A stretch of DNA of 64,000 nucleotides from Streptomyces zhaozhouensis (GTDB lineage Bacteria > Actinomycetota > Actinomycetes > Streptomycetales > Streptomycetaceae), in NCBI RefSeq assembly GCF_900230195.1, contig NZ_OCNE01000003.1, forward strand, positions 310,001-374,000, written 5' to 3'. A program made the position numbers and the translations under genes. The notes beneath the pieces are model-generated. The model was not told where the DNA came from and searched no databases. It saw only the letters and a list, made by a program, of their open reading frames with translations. Of the stretch, positions 35,390-44,502 are shown piece by piece (the first letter of the stretch is position 1; every line of letters starts with the position of its first letter).

Positions 35390-36778
35390 ATGTCCCCGGA
35401 CGACGAATGGGTACAGACCCTTTCCACCGGACCACTGCTGTCCATCGCCGGGGTGGCGGTCGTCGTCCTGCTGGCCTTGATCATCGTGCTGCGGATGCAC
35501 GCGTTCCTGGCGCTGATCACGGTCAGCCTGGGCACCGCGTTCGCCACCGGCATCCCGTCGGAGCAGGTGATGCCGACGCTGACCGGCGGCTTCGGTGACA
35601 CCCTGGCCAACGTCGCGCTGCTGGTCGGACTCGGCGCGATCCTGGGCCGGTTGATCGAGGTCAGCGGCGGGGCGCAGGCGTTGACCGACGGGATGATCCG
35701 CCGGTTCGGCGAGGAACGGGCGCCGTTGGCGCTCGGGGTGGCCTCGTTGATCTTCGGTTTCCCGATCTTCTTCGACGCCGGCCTCGTGGTGATGCTGCCG
35801 ATCATCTTCGCCGTGGCACGGCGGCTGGGCGGCGGGGTGTTGCGGTACGGGCTGCCGGCGGCCGGCGCGTTCTCGGTGATGCACGCCTTCCTGCCGCCGC
35901 ACCCGGGCCCGGTGGCGGCGACCGAACTGCTGGGCGCGGACCTGGGTCTGGTGACGGTCTTCGGGCTGCTGATCGCGGTGCCGACCTGGTATGTGACCAG
36001 CTATCTCTTCGGGCTGTGGGTCGGCGGGCGGGTGGATCTCCCCCTTCCCGACCTGCTGACCGGCGGCCCGCGGGCGGAGGAGCAGGAGGAGCCGCCGCGC
36101 CCCGGCACGGTGATCGCGCTGCTGCTGCTCCCGCTGGTGATGATCTTCGCCAACACCGGTCTGGACGCCGCCAGGGCCGCGGGCTGGCTCACCGGTGAGG
36201 AGAGCTGGTACGAGCCGGTGCGGGCGCTGGGCTCGACGCCGGTGGCGCTGCTGGTCGCGGTGCTGGTGGCCGGGCATGTGCTGGGCACGCGGCGCGGGCG
36301 GGGCCGTGAGGTCGTGGAGGAGCTGACCGACTCGGCGCTGGGCCCGGTCTGTTCGATCATCCTGATCACCGGCGCCGGCGGGATGTTCGGCGCGGTGCTG
36401 CGGGCCAGCGGCATCGGGGACGCGCTCTCGGGGACCCTGGCGGACCTGGGGCTGCCGGTGGTGGTCGCGGCGTTCCTGATCGCCGCCGCGCTGCGGATCG
36501 CGCAGGGTTCGGCGACGGTGGCGCTGACCACGGCGGCCGGGCTGACCCAGCCGGTGGTCGAGGGCGGGGACTTCTCGTCGTTGGCGCTGACCGCGCTGGT
36601 GCTGGCGCTGGCGGGCGGCTCGATCCTCGCCAGCCATGTCAACGACTCGGGGTTCTGGCTGGTGGGCCGCTTCATGAACATGGACGTGCGCACCACGTTG
36701 AAGACCTGGACGGTGATGCAGACGCTGATCGGCGTGACCGGCTTCGGCTTCGCCTGCGCGCTCTACGCGGTGGCGTGA
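35390..36778 (+). CDS. GntP family gluconate-type permease
   Basis: A 462-residue polytopic permease of the gluconate:H+ symporter family, with GFPIFFDAGLVVMLPIIFAVAR and HAFLPPHPGPVAA as the hallmark stretches and a late ASHVNDSGFW motif. It imports gluconate or a related hydroxy acid. No gluconate kinase is adjacent. It is convergent with the IclR gene of the gentisate operon (17-bp gap), so a shared function is not implied. Confidence 0.9.
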   Translation: MSPDDEWVQTLSTGPLLSIAGVAVVVLLALIIVLRMHAFLALITVSLGTAFATGIPSEQVMPTLTGGFGDTLANVALLVGLGAILGRLIEVSGGAQALTDGMIRRFGEERAPLALGVASLIFGFPIFFDAGLVVMLPIIFAVARRLGGGVLRYGLPAAGAFSVMHAFLPPHPGPVAATELLGADLGLVTVFGLLIAVPTWYVTSYLFGLWVGGRVDLPLPDLLTGGPRAEEQEEPPRPGTVIALLLLPLVMIFANTGLDAARAAGWLTGEESWYEPVRALGSTPVALLVAVLVAGHVLGTRRGRGREVVEELTDSALGPVCSIILITGAGGMFGAVLRASGIGDALSGTLADLGLPVVVAAFLIAAALRIAQGSATVALTTAAGLTQPVVEGGDFSSLALTALVLALAGGSILASHVNDSGFWLVGRFMNMDVRTTLKTWTVMQTLIGVTGFGFACALYAVA

Positions 36779-36795
36779 GCGCGGCCGGGCCGGTC

Positions 36796-37572
36796 TCAGG
36801 CGGTGAACCGGCCGCGCAGGGTCTCCTGGAGGCGGTCCCGCGCGGCCAGCAGATGGTCGGCCAGCCCGCCGGCCTCCGCCCGGGAGGCCAGCCGGTGCGC
36901 CGGCACCACGACCGCGAGTGAGGCCAACGGGGTGCCCGCGCGGTCGCGCAGCACGGCGGCGACGGCGGAGATGCCGCGTTCGCCCTCCTCGACGTTGACG
37001 GCGTAGCCACGGCGCCGGATCTCGTGCAACTCGGCGGCCAGGCTGGGCCAGTCGGCGACGGAGGCCGAGGTGCGGGTGTCCAGTTCGGCGCTGTCGTAGC
37101 GGCGCGAGAGCTCCGGCTCCGGCATGGCGGCCAGTATGGCCTTGCCCGCGGCGGTGCAGTGGGCGGGCAGCACGACGCCGGTGCGGTTGCCGACGCGGAC
37201 CGCGCGGGGGCTCTCCAGGCAGTCGATGAAGCGCACGTTGCGCCCCTCAAGCAGGGAGAGGCTGACCGTCTCCTCGGTGCGGTCGCGGATCTCCTCCAGC
37301 ACCGGCCGCGCGACCTGCCGGATGTCGACGCGGCCGATGGCGGCGAGCCCGATCTCGTTGAGCACCGGGCCGGGCCGGTAGGCGGTGTTGGGCTTCTCCT
37401 GGATCACGAACCCGCGCTTGCGCAGCGCGTTGAGCAGCCGGTGCGCGGTGGAGGGCGCCACGCCCAGCTCGCCGGCGGCGTCCGAGACGCGCAACGCCTG
37501 CCGCTCGCCGATGAGTTCGAGCAGACGGAGGGCGTTGTCCACCGAGCTGGACCCTGACGCTTCATTCGACAT
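36796..37572 (-). CDS. IclR family regulator of the gentisate operon
   Basis: A 258-residue regulator with an N-terminal winged HTH (VDNALRLLELIGERQALRVS, GVAPSTAHRLLNALRKRGF) and the IclR effector domain (CTAAGKAILAAMP, near residue 135). It is the last gene of the catabolic operon, 76 bp after the fumarylacetoacetate-hydrolase-family gene. A candidate binding site lies just upstream and a similar one upstream of the monooxygenase gene. Aromatic intermediates are the usual ligands for such regulators. Confidence 0.9.
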   Translation of the reverse strand: MSNEASGSSSVDNALRLLELIGERQALRVSDAAGELGVAPSTAHRLLNALRKRGFVIQEKPNTAYRPGPVLNEIGLAAIGRVDIRQVARPVLEEIRDRTEETVSLSLLEGRNVRFIDCLESPRAVRVGNRTGVVLPAHCTAAGKAILAAMPEPELSRRYDSAELDTRTSASVADWPSLAAELHEIRRRGYAVNVEEGERGISAVAAVLRDRAGTPLASLAVVVPAHRLASRAEAGGLADHLLAARDRLQETLRGRFTA

Positions 37573-37588
37573 AACAGAATTCTAGCCC

Positions 37589-37607
37589 AGTTCTTTTCTG
37601 TTGAAAG
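37589..37607. promoter_or_regulatory. Candidate IclR box upstream of the iclR-type gene
   Basis: AGTTCTTTTCTGTTGAAAG shares TTCTT, a central T and GAAA in fixed spacing with the 19-mer at 41112-41130 ahead of the monooxygenase gene (11 identical positions by eye). It lies 17 bp upstream of the regulator ATG, which fits autoregulation. Confidence 0.4.
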
Positions 37608-37648
37608 GGTTCCCGAGGTAGTGCGCTCCGGCGCGGGAACCCCCCGCG

Positions 37649-38533
37649 TCAGCCCCGCCGGACGGCGAGGTCCAACGTGCCCACCCCGTCGATCGAGGCG
37701 CGCACCCGGTCCCCGGGGACGATGGCGCCGACGCCGGGGGGCGCCCCGGTGAAGATGAGGTCGCCCGGAAGCAGCGTCATCATGTGGGAGGCGTAGGAGA
37801 CGATGTCCGGCACCGGCGTCAACAGGTCGGCCGTGTTGACGCGTTGGCGCTCCCCGCCGTTGACGTCGAGCCGGATGCCCAGGCCGCCGGCGTCGCCCAC
37901 CTCGTCGGCGGTGGTGAGGAACGGGCCGAGCGGGCTGAAGGTGTCGTAGCTCTTGCGGCGCGAACGGTCGGCCGCCGAGCGGACCGTGATGTCCAGCCCG
38001 AGCGTGTACCCCAGCACGTGTTCCAGCGCGCGCTCCCGCGGGATGTCGCTGCCGCCCGTGCCGACGACGATGACCAGCTCGGACTCGTGGTGGATCTCCT
38101 GCCCGGCCTCGACGACCTCGGTGGGCAGCACGATGTCCTCGGCCGGGCCCGACAGCGAGGACGGGGACTTGAGGAAGACGTCGAAGTTCATCATCCAGGA
38201 CTCGACGCCGCCCAGGGTGCGCTCCTGGACCTCGTGCATCTCCGCGACGTGGTCGGCGTAGTTGCAGGCGCAGGCCACGATCTTGCTCGGGTTGAGCGCG
38301 GGGGCGCGCAGCCGCACCTCGGCCAGCGGGCGGCCGGTGCCGCGCGCCGCCGCCTCGGCCAGCCGGCCGCGCGCGCCGGCGAAGTCCCGGCACAGCCGCC
38401 GCCACCAGCCCGCCGTCACCGGGTCGGGGTCGTGCTCCCACCCCAGCGCGTCCGTGACGTCGACCACCAGGGGCGTCTCCCCCGTCTCGTCCACCACGCC
38501 CAGGCGGTGGTCGTCGAAGAGCGCCAGCTTCAT
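37649..38533 (-). CDS. Fumarylpyruvate hydrolase-like protein (FAH family)
   Basis: A 294-residue FAH-family hydrolase. NPSKIVACACNYADHVAEMH opens the catalytic domain (about residue 80), and HHESELVIVVG, DITVRSAADRSRRKSYDTF, TGAPPGVG are the metal-site stretches. In the gentisate route it splits fumarylpyruvate into fumarate and pyruvate; it lies immediately after the gentisate dioxygenase gene in the same direction. It could also hydrolyse maleylpyruvate directly, since no isomerase gene is visible. Confidence 0.88.
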   Translation of the reverse strand: MKLALFDDHRLGVVDETGETPLVVDVTDALGWEHDPDPVTAGWWRRLCRDFAGARGRLAEAAARGTGRPLAEVRLRAPALNPSKIVACACNYADHVAEMHEVQERTLGGVESWMMNFDVFLKSPSSLSGPAEDIVLPTEVVEAGQEIHHESELVIVVGTGGSDIPRERALEHVLGYTLGLDITVRSAADRSRRKSYDTFSPLGPFLTTADEVGDAGGLGIRLDVNGGERQRVNTADLLTPVPDIVSYASHMMTLLPGDLIFTGAPPGVGAIVPGDRVRASIDGVGTLDLAVRRG

Positions 38534-38621
38534 CTCGTCTGCCTTTCCCTCTCCCGGCGGCCGTTCGGCGCGGCCGGTGGTTCGCGGTGTGGGGCCTCGC
38601 GGCCCGGTGCGCCGTCCCGGC

Positions 38622-39734
38622 TCAGCCGAAGACGTCGGTGATCTCCTGCGGCTCCGCCAGGGTCTCCTCGCGGAAGACGCCGAGCGCGCGGAGCACCGGG
38701 TCGTCGCCGAGCGAGAACAGGTCGGCGCCCGCGCCCGTCGCGTGGTGCTCCTCGGCCGCCCAGGACGGGACCACGAACATGTCGCCCGCCGTCCAGTCGA
38801 AGCGGCGGCCCGCGATCACGCTGTGTCCCGAGCCGCGGAAGACGACGTAGACCCGGTTGCCGCTGCGCCGCACCGGCGCGGAGGCGCCGCCGGGCCGCAC
38901 CCGGTGCATCCCGCAGGAGAGGGTGGGCAGCACGCTGGCGCCCGAGCGCGGGTTGGTGAACTCGACGCTGACCAGCGGCTCCCCGCCCTCGTTCGCCAGC
39001 TCGGTCAGCCGCCGGTCGGTCTCCTCCCAGCGGTAGACCAGCAGCCCCGAGGGCTCCGGGTCCAGCGCCCCGCGCACCGCGCCCGGGACCATGGTGTCGG
39101 CGAACGCGCCCCCCTCGGCGGCGAACCGGCGCTCGGATGCGTTGTGCGCGCCCTCCACCGGCTGGCGCAGTTCGGGGTGCGGCTCGAAGAAGATCGCGTC
39201 CAACGCCTCGATCATCGGCAGGTCGAGACCGTCGAACCAGTACATGTGCCCGTCGCCGCCGTTGGCGTGGTCGTGCCAGGCGCCGCCGGGGGTGAGCACC
39301 AGGTCCCCCGGACGCATGTCGCAGGCGTCGCCGTTCACGGTGGTCCACACGCCCTCGCCCTCGGTGACGAAGCGGATGGCGCCCGGGGTGTGCCGGTGGG
39401 CCGGAGCGGTCTCGCGGGGGCCGAGGCACTGGAGGGCGCCCCACAGGGTGCCGGCCGCGTAGGGGCGGCCGCCCAGCCCCGGGTTGGTCAGGGAGAGCAC
39501 CCGGCGCTCGCCGCCGCGTTCGACCGGGACCAACCGGATGGCGCGTTCGGCGAGCGGGCGCAGCACCGAGCCGCGCCACAGCCAGGGAACGGCCCTGGGT
39601 CGGGGCGTCGGGGTGAGCAACTGCTCGGTGATGGTCCACAGCGGACGCAGCTCGGCGGCTTCGATGTCCCGGTAGAGCGCGTCCAGTTCGGGGTCGGTCA
39701 CCTCGGTCTCGCGGCTCTCCTCGGCGGTGGACAT
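38622..39734 (-). CDS. Gentisate 1,2-dioxygenase-like bicupin
   Basis: A 370-residue bicupin ring-cleavage enzyme. The first cupin holds the Fe(II) ligands in APAHRHTPGAIRFVTEG (near residue 110) and PGGAWHDHAN (near 150); the second cupin is less conserved. It would open gentisate between C1 and C2 to maleylpyruvate using O2. Neighbouring genes for a flavin hydroxylase and an FAH-family hydrolase supply the preceding and following steps. Confidence 0.88.
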   Translation of the reverse strand: MSTAEESRETEVTDPELDALYRDIEAAELRPLWTITEQLLTPTPRPRAVPWLWRGSVLRPLAERAIRLVPVERGGERRVLSLTNPGLGGRPYAAGTLWGALQCLGPRETAPAHRHTPGAIRFVTEGEGVWTTVNGDACDMRPGDLVLTPGGAWHDHANGGDGHMYWFDGLDLPMIEALDAIFFEPHPELRQPVEGAHNASERRFAAEGGAFADTMVPGAVRGALDPEPSGLLVYRWEETDRRLTELANEGGEPLVSVEFTNPRSGASVLPTLSCGMHRVRPGGASAPVRRSGNRVYVVFRGSGHSVIAGRRFDWTAGDMFVVPSWAAEEHHATGAGADLFSLGDDPVLRALGVFREETLAEPQEITDVFG

Positions 39735-39797
39735 GGGGCCTCCTGGTCGGATGTCGGGCGGACGGTGCGGCGCGTTCCGCGGATGCGGGGCGCGCGG

Positions 39798-41063
39798 TCA
39801 GTGGGGAGCGCTGACGGCGGGCTCCGGGGCGCGCCCCGGCGGGAGGCCGATCCCGAAGCGGCGCACGCTCTCCAGCAGCGATGCCCGGCGCATGTACGCC
39901 CGCGCGCGCTCCGGATCGCCGGCGATGGCGCGCATCTCGTCGTGGGCGGCGCGGCGGCGGGTCGCGTCGGTCTCGCGCAGCCGCTCGGTGTTGCGCTGGG
40001 TGTCGGCCTGCACGTACTCGACGGCGACGGCCCGCCGCCGTTCGTCGAACGCGTCCAGCTCCGCCTCCACGTCCGCGCCGCCCTCCGCGACGCGGCCGAG
40101 GCGACGGGCCAGGTCGACCGCGTCGTGGATGCCGCTGTTGAGACCGACGCCCCCCATCGGGCTGTTGATGTGCGCCGCGTCCCCGATCAGCGCCACGTTG
40201 CCGACCCGGAACGTCCCGGCGACCCGCTGGTGGACCCGGTAGAGCTGCCGATCGATGATCGGATAACCCTCCGGCCAGGGCGCCACGCCCTGGAACTGGC
40301 GCCGCAGCGTCTCCTCGGCGAGCGCCTCCCGTTCGTCCTGCTCCGGGGGCACCGGCCAGACCGCGCGCCAGGACTCGGGGGTGCGCAGCAGGAACAGCCA
40401 CTCCCGGGGGTCGGCCACGTAGTTGACCTCGGCGATTCCGGGCAGGGCGCGGGAGAGGTCGACGGAGGTGCTGGCGATGAGGAAGCGCTCCGGATAGGTG
40501 AAGCCGGTGAACTCCACGCCCAGCGCGTGGCGCACCGTGCTGCCCGCGCCGTCGGCGCCGATCACGTAGGAGCCGGTCAGCCGCTCCGTCGTCCCGTCGG
40601 CCGCCCGCAGTTCGACGCCGGCGCCGTCCGGCCCGCGGTCCACCGCGGTCACCCGGCAGCCGAAGCGCAGCTCCACGCCGGGGGTGGCGCGCAGCCGCTC
40701 GTGCAGCATCCGCACCAGGTGCTGCTGGTTGAGCTGGAGCCGGTAGGGGAACGGCGTCTCGTCGGCGAGCAGCCCGAAGTCGAACTCGGCGACCAGCCCC
40801 GCGGTCCGGTCCCTGAAGTGGTAGATCGGCACGCGCAGACCCTCGGCGTGCATCTGTTCGGCGACGCCCAGCTCGTCGAGGAGTTCGAGCGTCGCCGCGT
40901 GAAAGGTGGAGGCCCGCCAGTCGGTCTTCGGCTCGGCCTCGGCCTCGATCAGGACCACCGGGATGTCGAACCGCGCCAGCCATGCGGCGGCCACCATCCC
41001 GACCGGTCCGCCCCCGACGACGAGTACCGGCCCGCCCCTGAGTCCACGCTGTTGTGCTGCCAT
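39798..41063 (-). CDS. FAD-dependent aromatic monooxygenase (3-hydroxybenzoate 6-/salicylate 5-hydroxylase type)
   Basis: A 421-residue group A flavoprotein hydroxylase. The FAD dinucleotide fold is VLVVGGGPVGMVAAAWLA near residue 13, the DG motif is YVIGADGAGSTVRHALG near 163, and the GD motif is NVALIGDAAHINSPMGG near 283. It opens the operon whose next gene is gentisate dioxygenase, so it probably forms gentisate by ring hydroxylation of 3-hydroxybenzoate or salicylate. The substrate is inferred from context. Confidence 0.85.
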   Translation of the reverse strand: MAAQQRGLRGGPVLVVGGGPVGMVAAAWLARFDIPVVLIEAEAEPKTDWRASTFHAATLELLDELGVAEQMHAEGLRVPIYHFRDRTAGLVAEFDFGLLADETPFPYRLQLNQQHLVRMLHERLRATPGVELRFGCRVTAVDRGPDGAGVELRAADGTTERLTGSYVIGADGAGSTVRHALGVEFTGFTYPERFLIASTSVDLSRALPGIAEVNYVADPREWLFLLRTPESWRAVWPVPPEQDEREALAEETLRRQFQGVAPWPEGYPIIDRQLYRVHQRVAGTFRVGNVALIGDAAHINSPMGGVGLNSGIHDAVDLARRLGRVAEGGADVEAELDAFDERRRAVAVEYVQADTQRNTERLRETDATRRRAAHDEMRAIAGDPERARAYMRRASLLESVRRFGIGLPPGRAPEPAVSAPH

Positions 41064-41111
41064 GCGGTCAATCTCTCACGGGTTCCACTCATGGGAAATA
41101 GAGCTAGAGAA

Positions 41112-41130
41112 ACTTCTTCCATACGGAAAA
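41112..41130. promoter_or_regulatory. Candidate IclR box upstream of the gentisate operon
   Basis: ACTTCTTCCATACGGAAAA contains the inverted pair TTCC/GGAA (41117-41128) inside a wider AGAGA...TCTCT frame. It resembles the 19-mer upstream of the regulator gene. It lies 49 bp from the monooxygenase ATG, within the region divergent from the lactonase gene, so it might influence both. Confidence 0.42.
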
Positions 41131-41225
41131 TCTCTCGTCCACACCGAACCTCCCGCACCAGTGGCCCCAAACGGACCTCCTGGGCCTACCGTGTGAGGGC
41201 ACAACGGCGCGACGGACGGAGCGAG

Positions 41226-42269
41226 ATGGGCGACCGGCTGGTCTGTGTGGGGTCCTACACCGGGGACAGCGGCGGCTCGGGCCCCGGGCTCACCGTGCTG
41301 CGGGAGGACACGGACGGGACGCTTTCCACCGTCGGCGAGACGGAGGTGTCCGGCTGCTCGTGGATCGCCTGGCACCCCTCGCTGCCGGTCGGCTACGCGG
41401 TCAACGAGCTGGACATGGGGCGCGTCACCGCGTTCACGCTGGACGCCGACGGCACCCCCGGGGTGCTGGCCACGCTCGACAGCGGCGGCGCCGCACCGTG
41501 CCATCTGTCGGTCACGCCCGACGGGCGGCGACTGCTGGTCGCGCACTACGGCAGCGGCAGCGTCGCCGTGCTCGCCCTCGACGCGCGCGGGACGCCCACC
41601 GGGCGCACGGAGCTGGCCGAGCTGGAGGGCTCGGGGCCGGACCGGGAACGGCAGGAGGCGCCGCACGCCCACATGGTGACGCTCGACGCCACCGGCACCC
41701 TGGCCACCGTGGTCGACCTGGGCACCGACACCCTGTGGTCCTACCGGCTGACCCCCGAGGGCCGGCTGGTCGACCGGATCGCCTCCCGGCTGCCGGCCGG
41801 CTGCGGCCCCCGGCAGCTGGTGCGGGCGGGCGGCGGACGGGCCTATGTGCTGACCGAGTTGACCAGCGAGCTCATTCCGCTGACCGAGTCGGCTCCCGGC
41901 GTCTTCACGCCGCACGACGGCGTGCCGACCTCCGCGGGGCCGGAGCGCAATTACTGCGCGCAGTTGTGCCTCTCGGAGGACGGCCGGCTCGGCTGGGCCT
42001 CCAACCGGGGACCCGACACCGTCACCGTCCTGGCGCTCGACGGCACGACCGCGCCGAGGGCGGTCGCCGAGTACCCGCTGGGCGCACCCTGGCCCCGGCA
42101 CTTCTCGCTGGCGGCCGGCGGCCCCGCGGGCACGCGGATGTACGCGGCCTCGCAACACGGGGACGCGGTGATCGGCCTCGACCTGGACCCGGCCACCGGG
42201 AAGCCGACGGAACGCGTGCGGCACGCGGTCGCCTCACCCGCGTTCGTCGCGGCGGTGCCCGCACGCTGA
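41226..42269 (+). CDS. Lactonase family beta-propeller protein (6-phosphogluconolactonase type)
   Basis: A 347-residue seven-bladed propeller of the YbhE-like lactonase family. It starts RLVCVGSYTGDSGGSGPG and has NELDMGRVTAF, HLSVTPDGRRLLVAHYGSGS, HAHMVTLD and WASNRGPDTV, all familiar in the family. It may hydrolyse 6-phosphogluconolactone or another lactone. It diverges from the gentisate operon. Start ATG has GGAG close upstream; a long open frame continues upstream but is only antisense to the operon. Confidence 0.85.
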   Translation: MGDRLVCVGSYTGDSGGSGPGLTVLREDTDGTLSTVGETEVSGCSWIAWHPSLPVGYAVNELDMGRVTAFTLDADGTPGVLATLDSGGAAPCHLSVTPDGRRLLVAHYGSGSVAVLALDARGTPTGRTELAELEGSGPDRERQEAPHAHMVTLDATGTLATVVDLGTDTLWSYRLTPEGRLVDRIASRLPAGCGPRQLVRAGGGRAYVLTELTSELIPLTESAPGVFTPHDGVPTSAGPERNYCAQLCLSEDGRLGWASNRGPDTVTVLALDGTTAPRAVAEYPLGAPWPRHFSLAAGGPAGTRMYAASQHGDAVIGLDLDPATGKPTERVRHAVASPAFVAAVPAR

Positions 42270-42389
42270 ACCTTCGCGGCGCGCACGGCTGTCGCACGTC
42301 CGGTACGGAGCGGTGACCGCACCTCGACCCCGTTGTCAGAGCCTCGTGCCACACTGTCGGAGACCGCATGACCACGGGGGGTGGTGGCG

Positions 42390-43424
42390 ATGGCGCCACG
42401 AGATGAAGGGGCAGGAGGACGGCGGCGGATCGGCGCCGCGCGTGGCGCGGTGCCCGGGTACGCGCTGGTGCTTCTCGCGCTGCTCGTCGGCGCGGTCCTC
42501 GCCCAGCGGGAGGGGCTCCGTTCGCTGCGGCTGGTCGCGCTGGCGCTGGCCGCCGTCGCGCTGTGGCGGCTGGTGTGGCACGAGCGGGCGCGGCTGGTCG
42601 TCTCCGGCTCGGCGCTCCATGTGGGCCGTCCGCTGGCCGAGGAACGGGCGGTCCCCTGGCACCACATACGGCTGATCACGGTGGACGCCGCAGGCTCCGA
42701 GGCGCTGCTGCGGGACGGCGAGCGGCTGCGGCTGCCGGCGCCGCGCGGCCATCTGACGCACGGGCCACGGGCGTTCGAGGCGGCGGCCGCGGGGCTGCGG
42801 GCGGCGATACCCGAGTCCAGGTCGGAGCAGCCGGCGTTCAGCGCTCCGCCGGCCGGCGGCTGGACGCGGCGGCGGTTCGCGCTGCGCTGGACGGCCGTCG
42901 GGCTGGCGGTGGCGATGGCGGCGGGCTGGGCGCTGCGCCGGGACCACCCGTGGGAGGCGCCGTGGTGGCCCGGGGGCGAGGCGAAAGCGGGTGCGCCCGA
43001 CCCGTGCGCGGTGGCCGAGGAGAGCCTGGCCGACCTGGGGCTGGCGCGCGCTCCCGAGGAGGGGCAGCCGTCGACCACCGGGGCCGAGTCCTTCCGCGTC
43101 GAGGAGTGCCGACTGGCGCACGCGGAGGCCGAGTTCACGCTGGCCTACCGGGTCTTCGCCTGGCGCGGCTCGGCCGAGGCCACGCCGGTGGAGGCGGCCA
43201 CCGACTGGTTCGGCTGGCAGCCGTACCACCAGGGCGCCCAGGACGTCGCCGGCACCGACTGGCGGCGGGAGGACACCCCGGGCTCCCTGGAGTTGAGCCA
43301 CCGCGCGGGGAACGTGGTGGTCACCGTCGTCCGCCGCAGCTGGGCGCCGGACGGGCAGCCGCCGGAGGCGATAGCCGAGTCGTCCCGGCTGGCCGTCGAC
43401 GCCCTGGCGGCGCTCGACCGCTGA
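42390..43424 (+). CDS. Membrane protein with PH-like domain, function unknown
   Basis: A 344-residue protein. Two hydrophobic segments (about 20-55) are followed by a PH-like stretch (LVVSGSALHVGRPLAEERAV, VPWHHIRLITVD, FEAAAAGLRAAI; residues 60-130). A third helix lies at about 165-185, then a ~150-residue outward or cytoplasmic domain with conserved-looking Cys and Trp (DPCAVAEESL, WFGWQPYHQ). Such PH-helix proteins are common in Streptomyces and uncharacterised. ATG 42390 is preferred over GTG 42381 because of the GGGGGG stretch at proper distance. Confidence 0.65.
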   Translation: MAPRDEGAGGRRRIGAARGAVPGYALVLLALLVGAVLAQREGLRSLRLVALALAAVALWRLVWHERARLVVSGSALHVGRPLAEERAVPWHHIRLITVDAAGSEALLRDGERLRLPAPRGHLTHGPRAFEAAAAGLRAAIPESRSEQPAFSAPPAGGWTRRRFALRWTAVGLAVAMAAGWALRRDHPWEAPWWPGGEAKAGAPDPCAVAEESLADLGLARAPEEGQPSTTGAESFRVEECRLAHAEAEFTLAYRVFAWRGSAEATPVEAATDWFGWQPYHQGAQDVAGTDWRREDTPGSLELSHRAGNVVVTVVRRSWAPDGQPPEAIAESSRLAVDALAALDR

Positions 43425-43448
43425 GCGGAGGCGGGAGGGCCGGCGGAC

Positions 43449-44318
43449 TCAGACAGCCGCGGCCAGCGCCTCGAACTGCGCGTCGGTCAGCTCCACTTCG
43501 GCGGCGGCCGCGTTGTCCTCCAGATGGGCCACGCGGGAGGTGCCGGGGATCGGCAGCACCACGGGTGAGCGGCGCAGCAGCCAGGCCAGCGCCAGCTGGG
43601 ACGGCGAGGCGTGCTGCTCGGCCGCCACCCTGGCCAGCGGCCCGTCGCCCTGGGCCAATGCTCCGGTGGCCAGGGGAAACCACGGGATGAAGCCGAGCCC
43701 GTTGCCCTCCGCGTACTCCAACACGTCCTCGGCGGCGCGGTCGGCGAGGTTGTAGCGGTTCTGCACGGAGACCACCGTGGCGTGCCGGGACGCCTCCTCG
43801 ATCTCGGCGACGCTCACCTCGCTGAGCCCGATGTGCCGGATCTTGCCCTCCGCCTGGAGCGCGGCGAGCGTGCCGAGCTGGTCGGCGAGCGGCACCTTCG
43901 GGTCGATGCGGTGCAGCTGGAGCAGGTCGATCCGCTCCACGCCCAGGTGCCGCAGGCTCAGCTCGACCTGTTGCCGCAGATACTCCGGGCGCCCCACGGG
44001 CACCCACGCGTCGGGCCCGGTGCGGGTGAAACCCGCCTTGGTGGCGATCACCAGCTCCTCCGGGTAGGGGTGCAGGGCGCGGCGCAGCAGCAGGTCGGCC
44101 GTGAAGGGGCCGTAGGCGTCGGCCGTGTCGATCAGCGTGACGCCCAGCTCGACCGCGCGCCGCAGCACCCGCACCGCCTCCTCCGGGTCGGCCGGATCGC
44201 CCCAGACGCCGGGCCCGGTGAGCTGCATCGTTCCGTAGCCGAGCCGGTGCACGGGCAGGTCGCCGCCCAGCGGGTACGTCCCCGAGCGGGAGACCGGGGC
44301 GCCGTCGGTTGTGGTCAT
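43449..44318 (-). CDS. Aldo/keto reductase
   Basis: A 289-residue NADPH-dependent reductase with the catalytic tetrad Asp/Tyr in LIDTADAYG, Lys in ATKAGF, His in LLQLHRID, and the cofactor stretch IPGTSRVAHLEDN. The ATG at 44318 follows GGAGG with 5-nt spacing and is chosen over an upstream frame extension. It stands alone between a convergent PH-like gene and the GMC oxidoreductase. Substrate unknown. Confidence 0.9.
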   Translation of the reverse strand: MTTTDGAPVSRSGTYPLGGDLPVHRLGYGTMQLTGPGVWGDPADPEEAVRVLRRAVELGVTLIDTADAYGPFTADLLLRRALHPYPEELVIATKAGFTRTGPDAWVPVGRPEYLRQQVELSLRHLGVERIDLLQLHRIDPKVPLADQLGTLAALQAEGKIRHIGLSEVSVAEIEEASRHATVVSVQNRYNLADRAAEDVLEYAEGNGLGFIPWFPLATGALAQGDGPLARVAAEQHASPSQLALAWLLRRSPVVLPIPGTSRVAHLEDNAAAAEVELTDAQFEALAAAV

Positions 44319-44502
44319 GCGGTCCTCCGTGAGCAGTTCCGTTCTGACGGTCCGCCCCCTCCGGGGCGTCTCCGTCACGTCCCGGGGGGGAACAGCCCGG
44401 CGTCAACGGTAGACCCCCGCCGGCTCGGCCCGGCCGAGCGCGGGCAGCGCGTCACCGAGGAGAACCGGTTCCTCAGGGCCCGGGAGCGGACCCCGCGACG
44501 GC

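Noticed and set aside
35213..36637. Upstream continuation of the STAND ATPase frame on the minus strand across the GntP gene.
   Set aside because: The translated extension is low-complexity Arg/Gln text antisense to a good permease gene. The ATG at 35212 with GGAGG gives the proper protein start.
35390..37572. GntP permease as the uptake gene of the gentisate operon.
   Set aside because: It is on the opposite strand, convergent with the regulator, and belongs to a gluconate-type family; aromatic acids are normally carried by other families.
38262..41225. A very long open plus-strand frame that runs into the lactonase gene.
   Set aside because: It is antisense to the gentisate operon, whose three enzymes carry clear motifs; the frame is open only because of high-GC codon bias. 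Only the part from 41226 has family features.
44423..44439. GCTCGGCC/GGCCGAGC as a terminator after the GMC gene.
   Set aside because: The single-base loop is sterically impossible, so only a weaker shorter stem could form; not listed as a feature.
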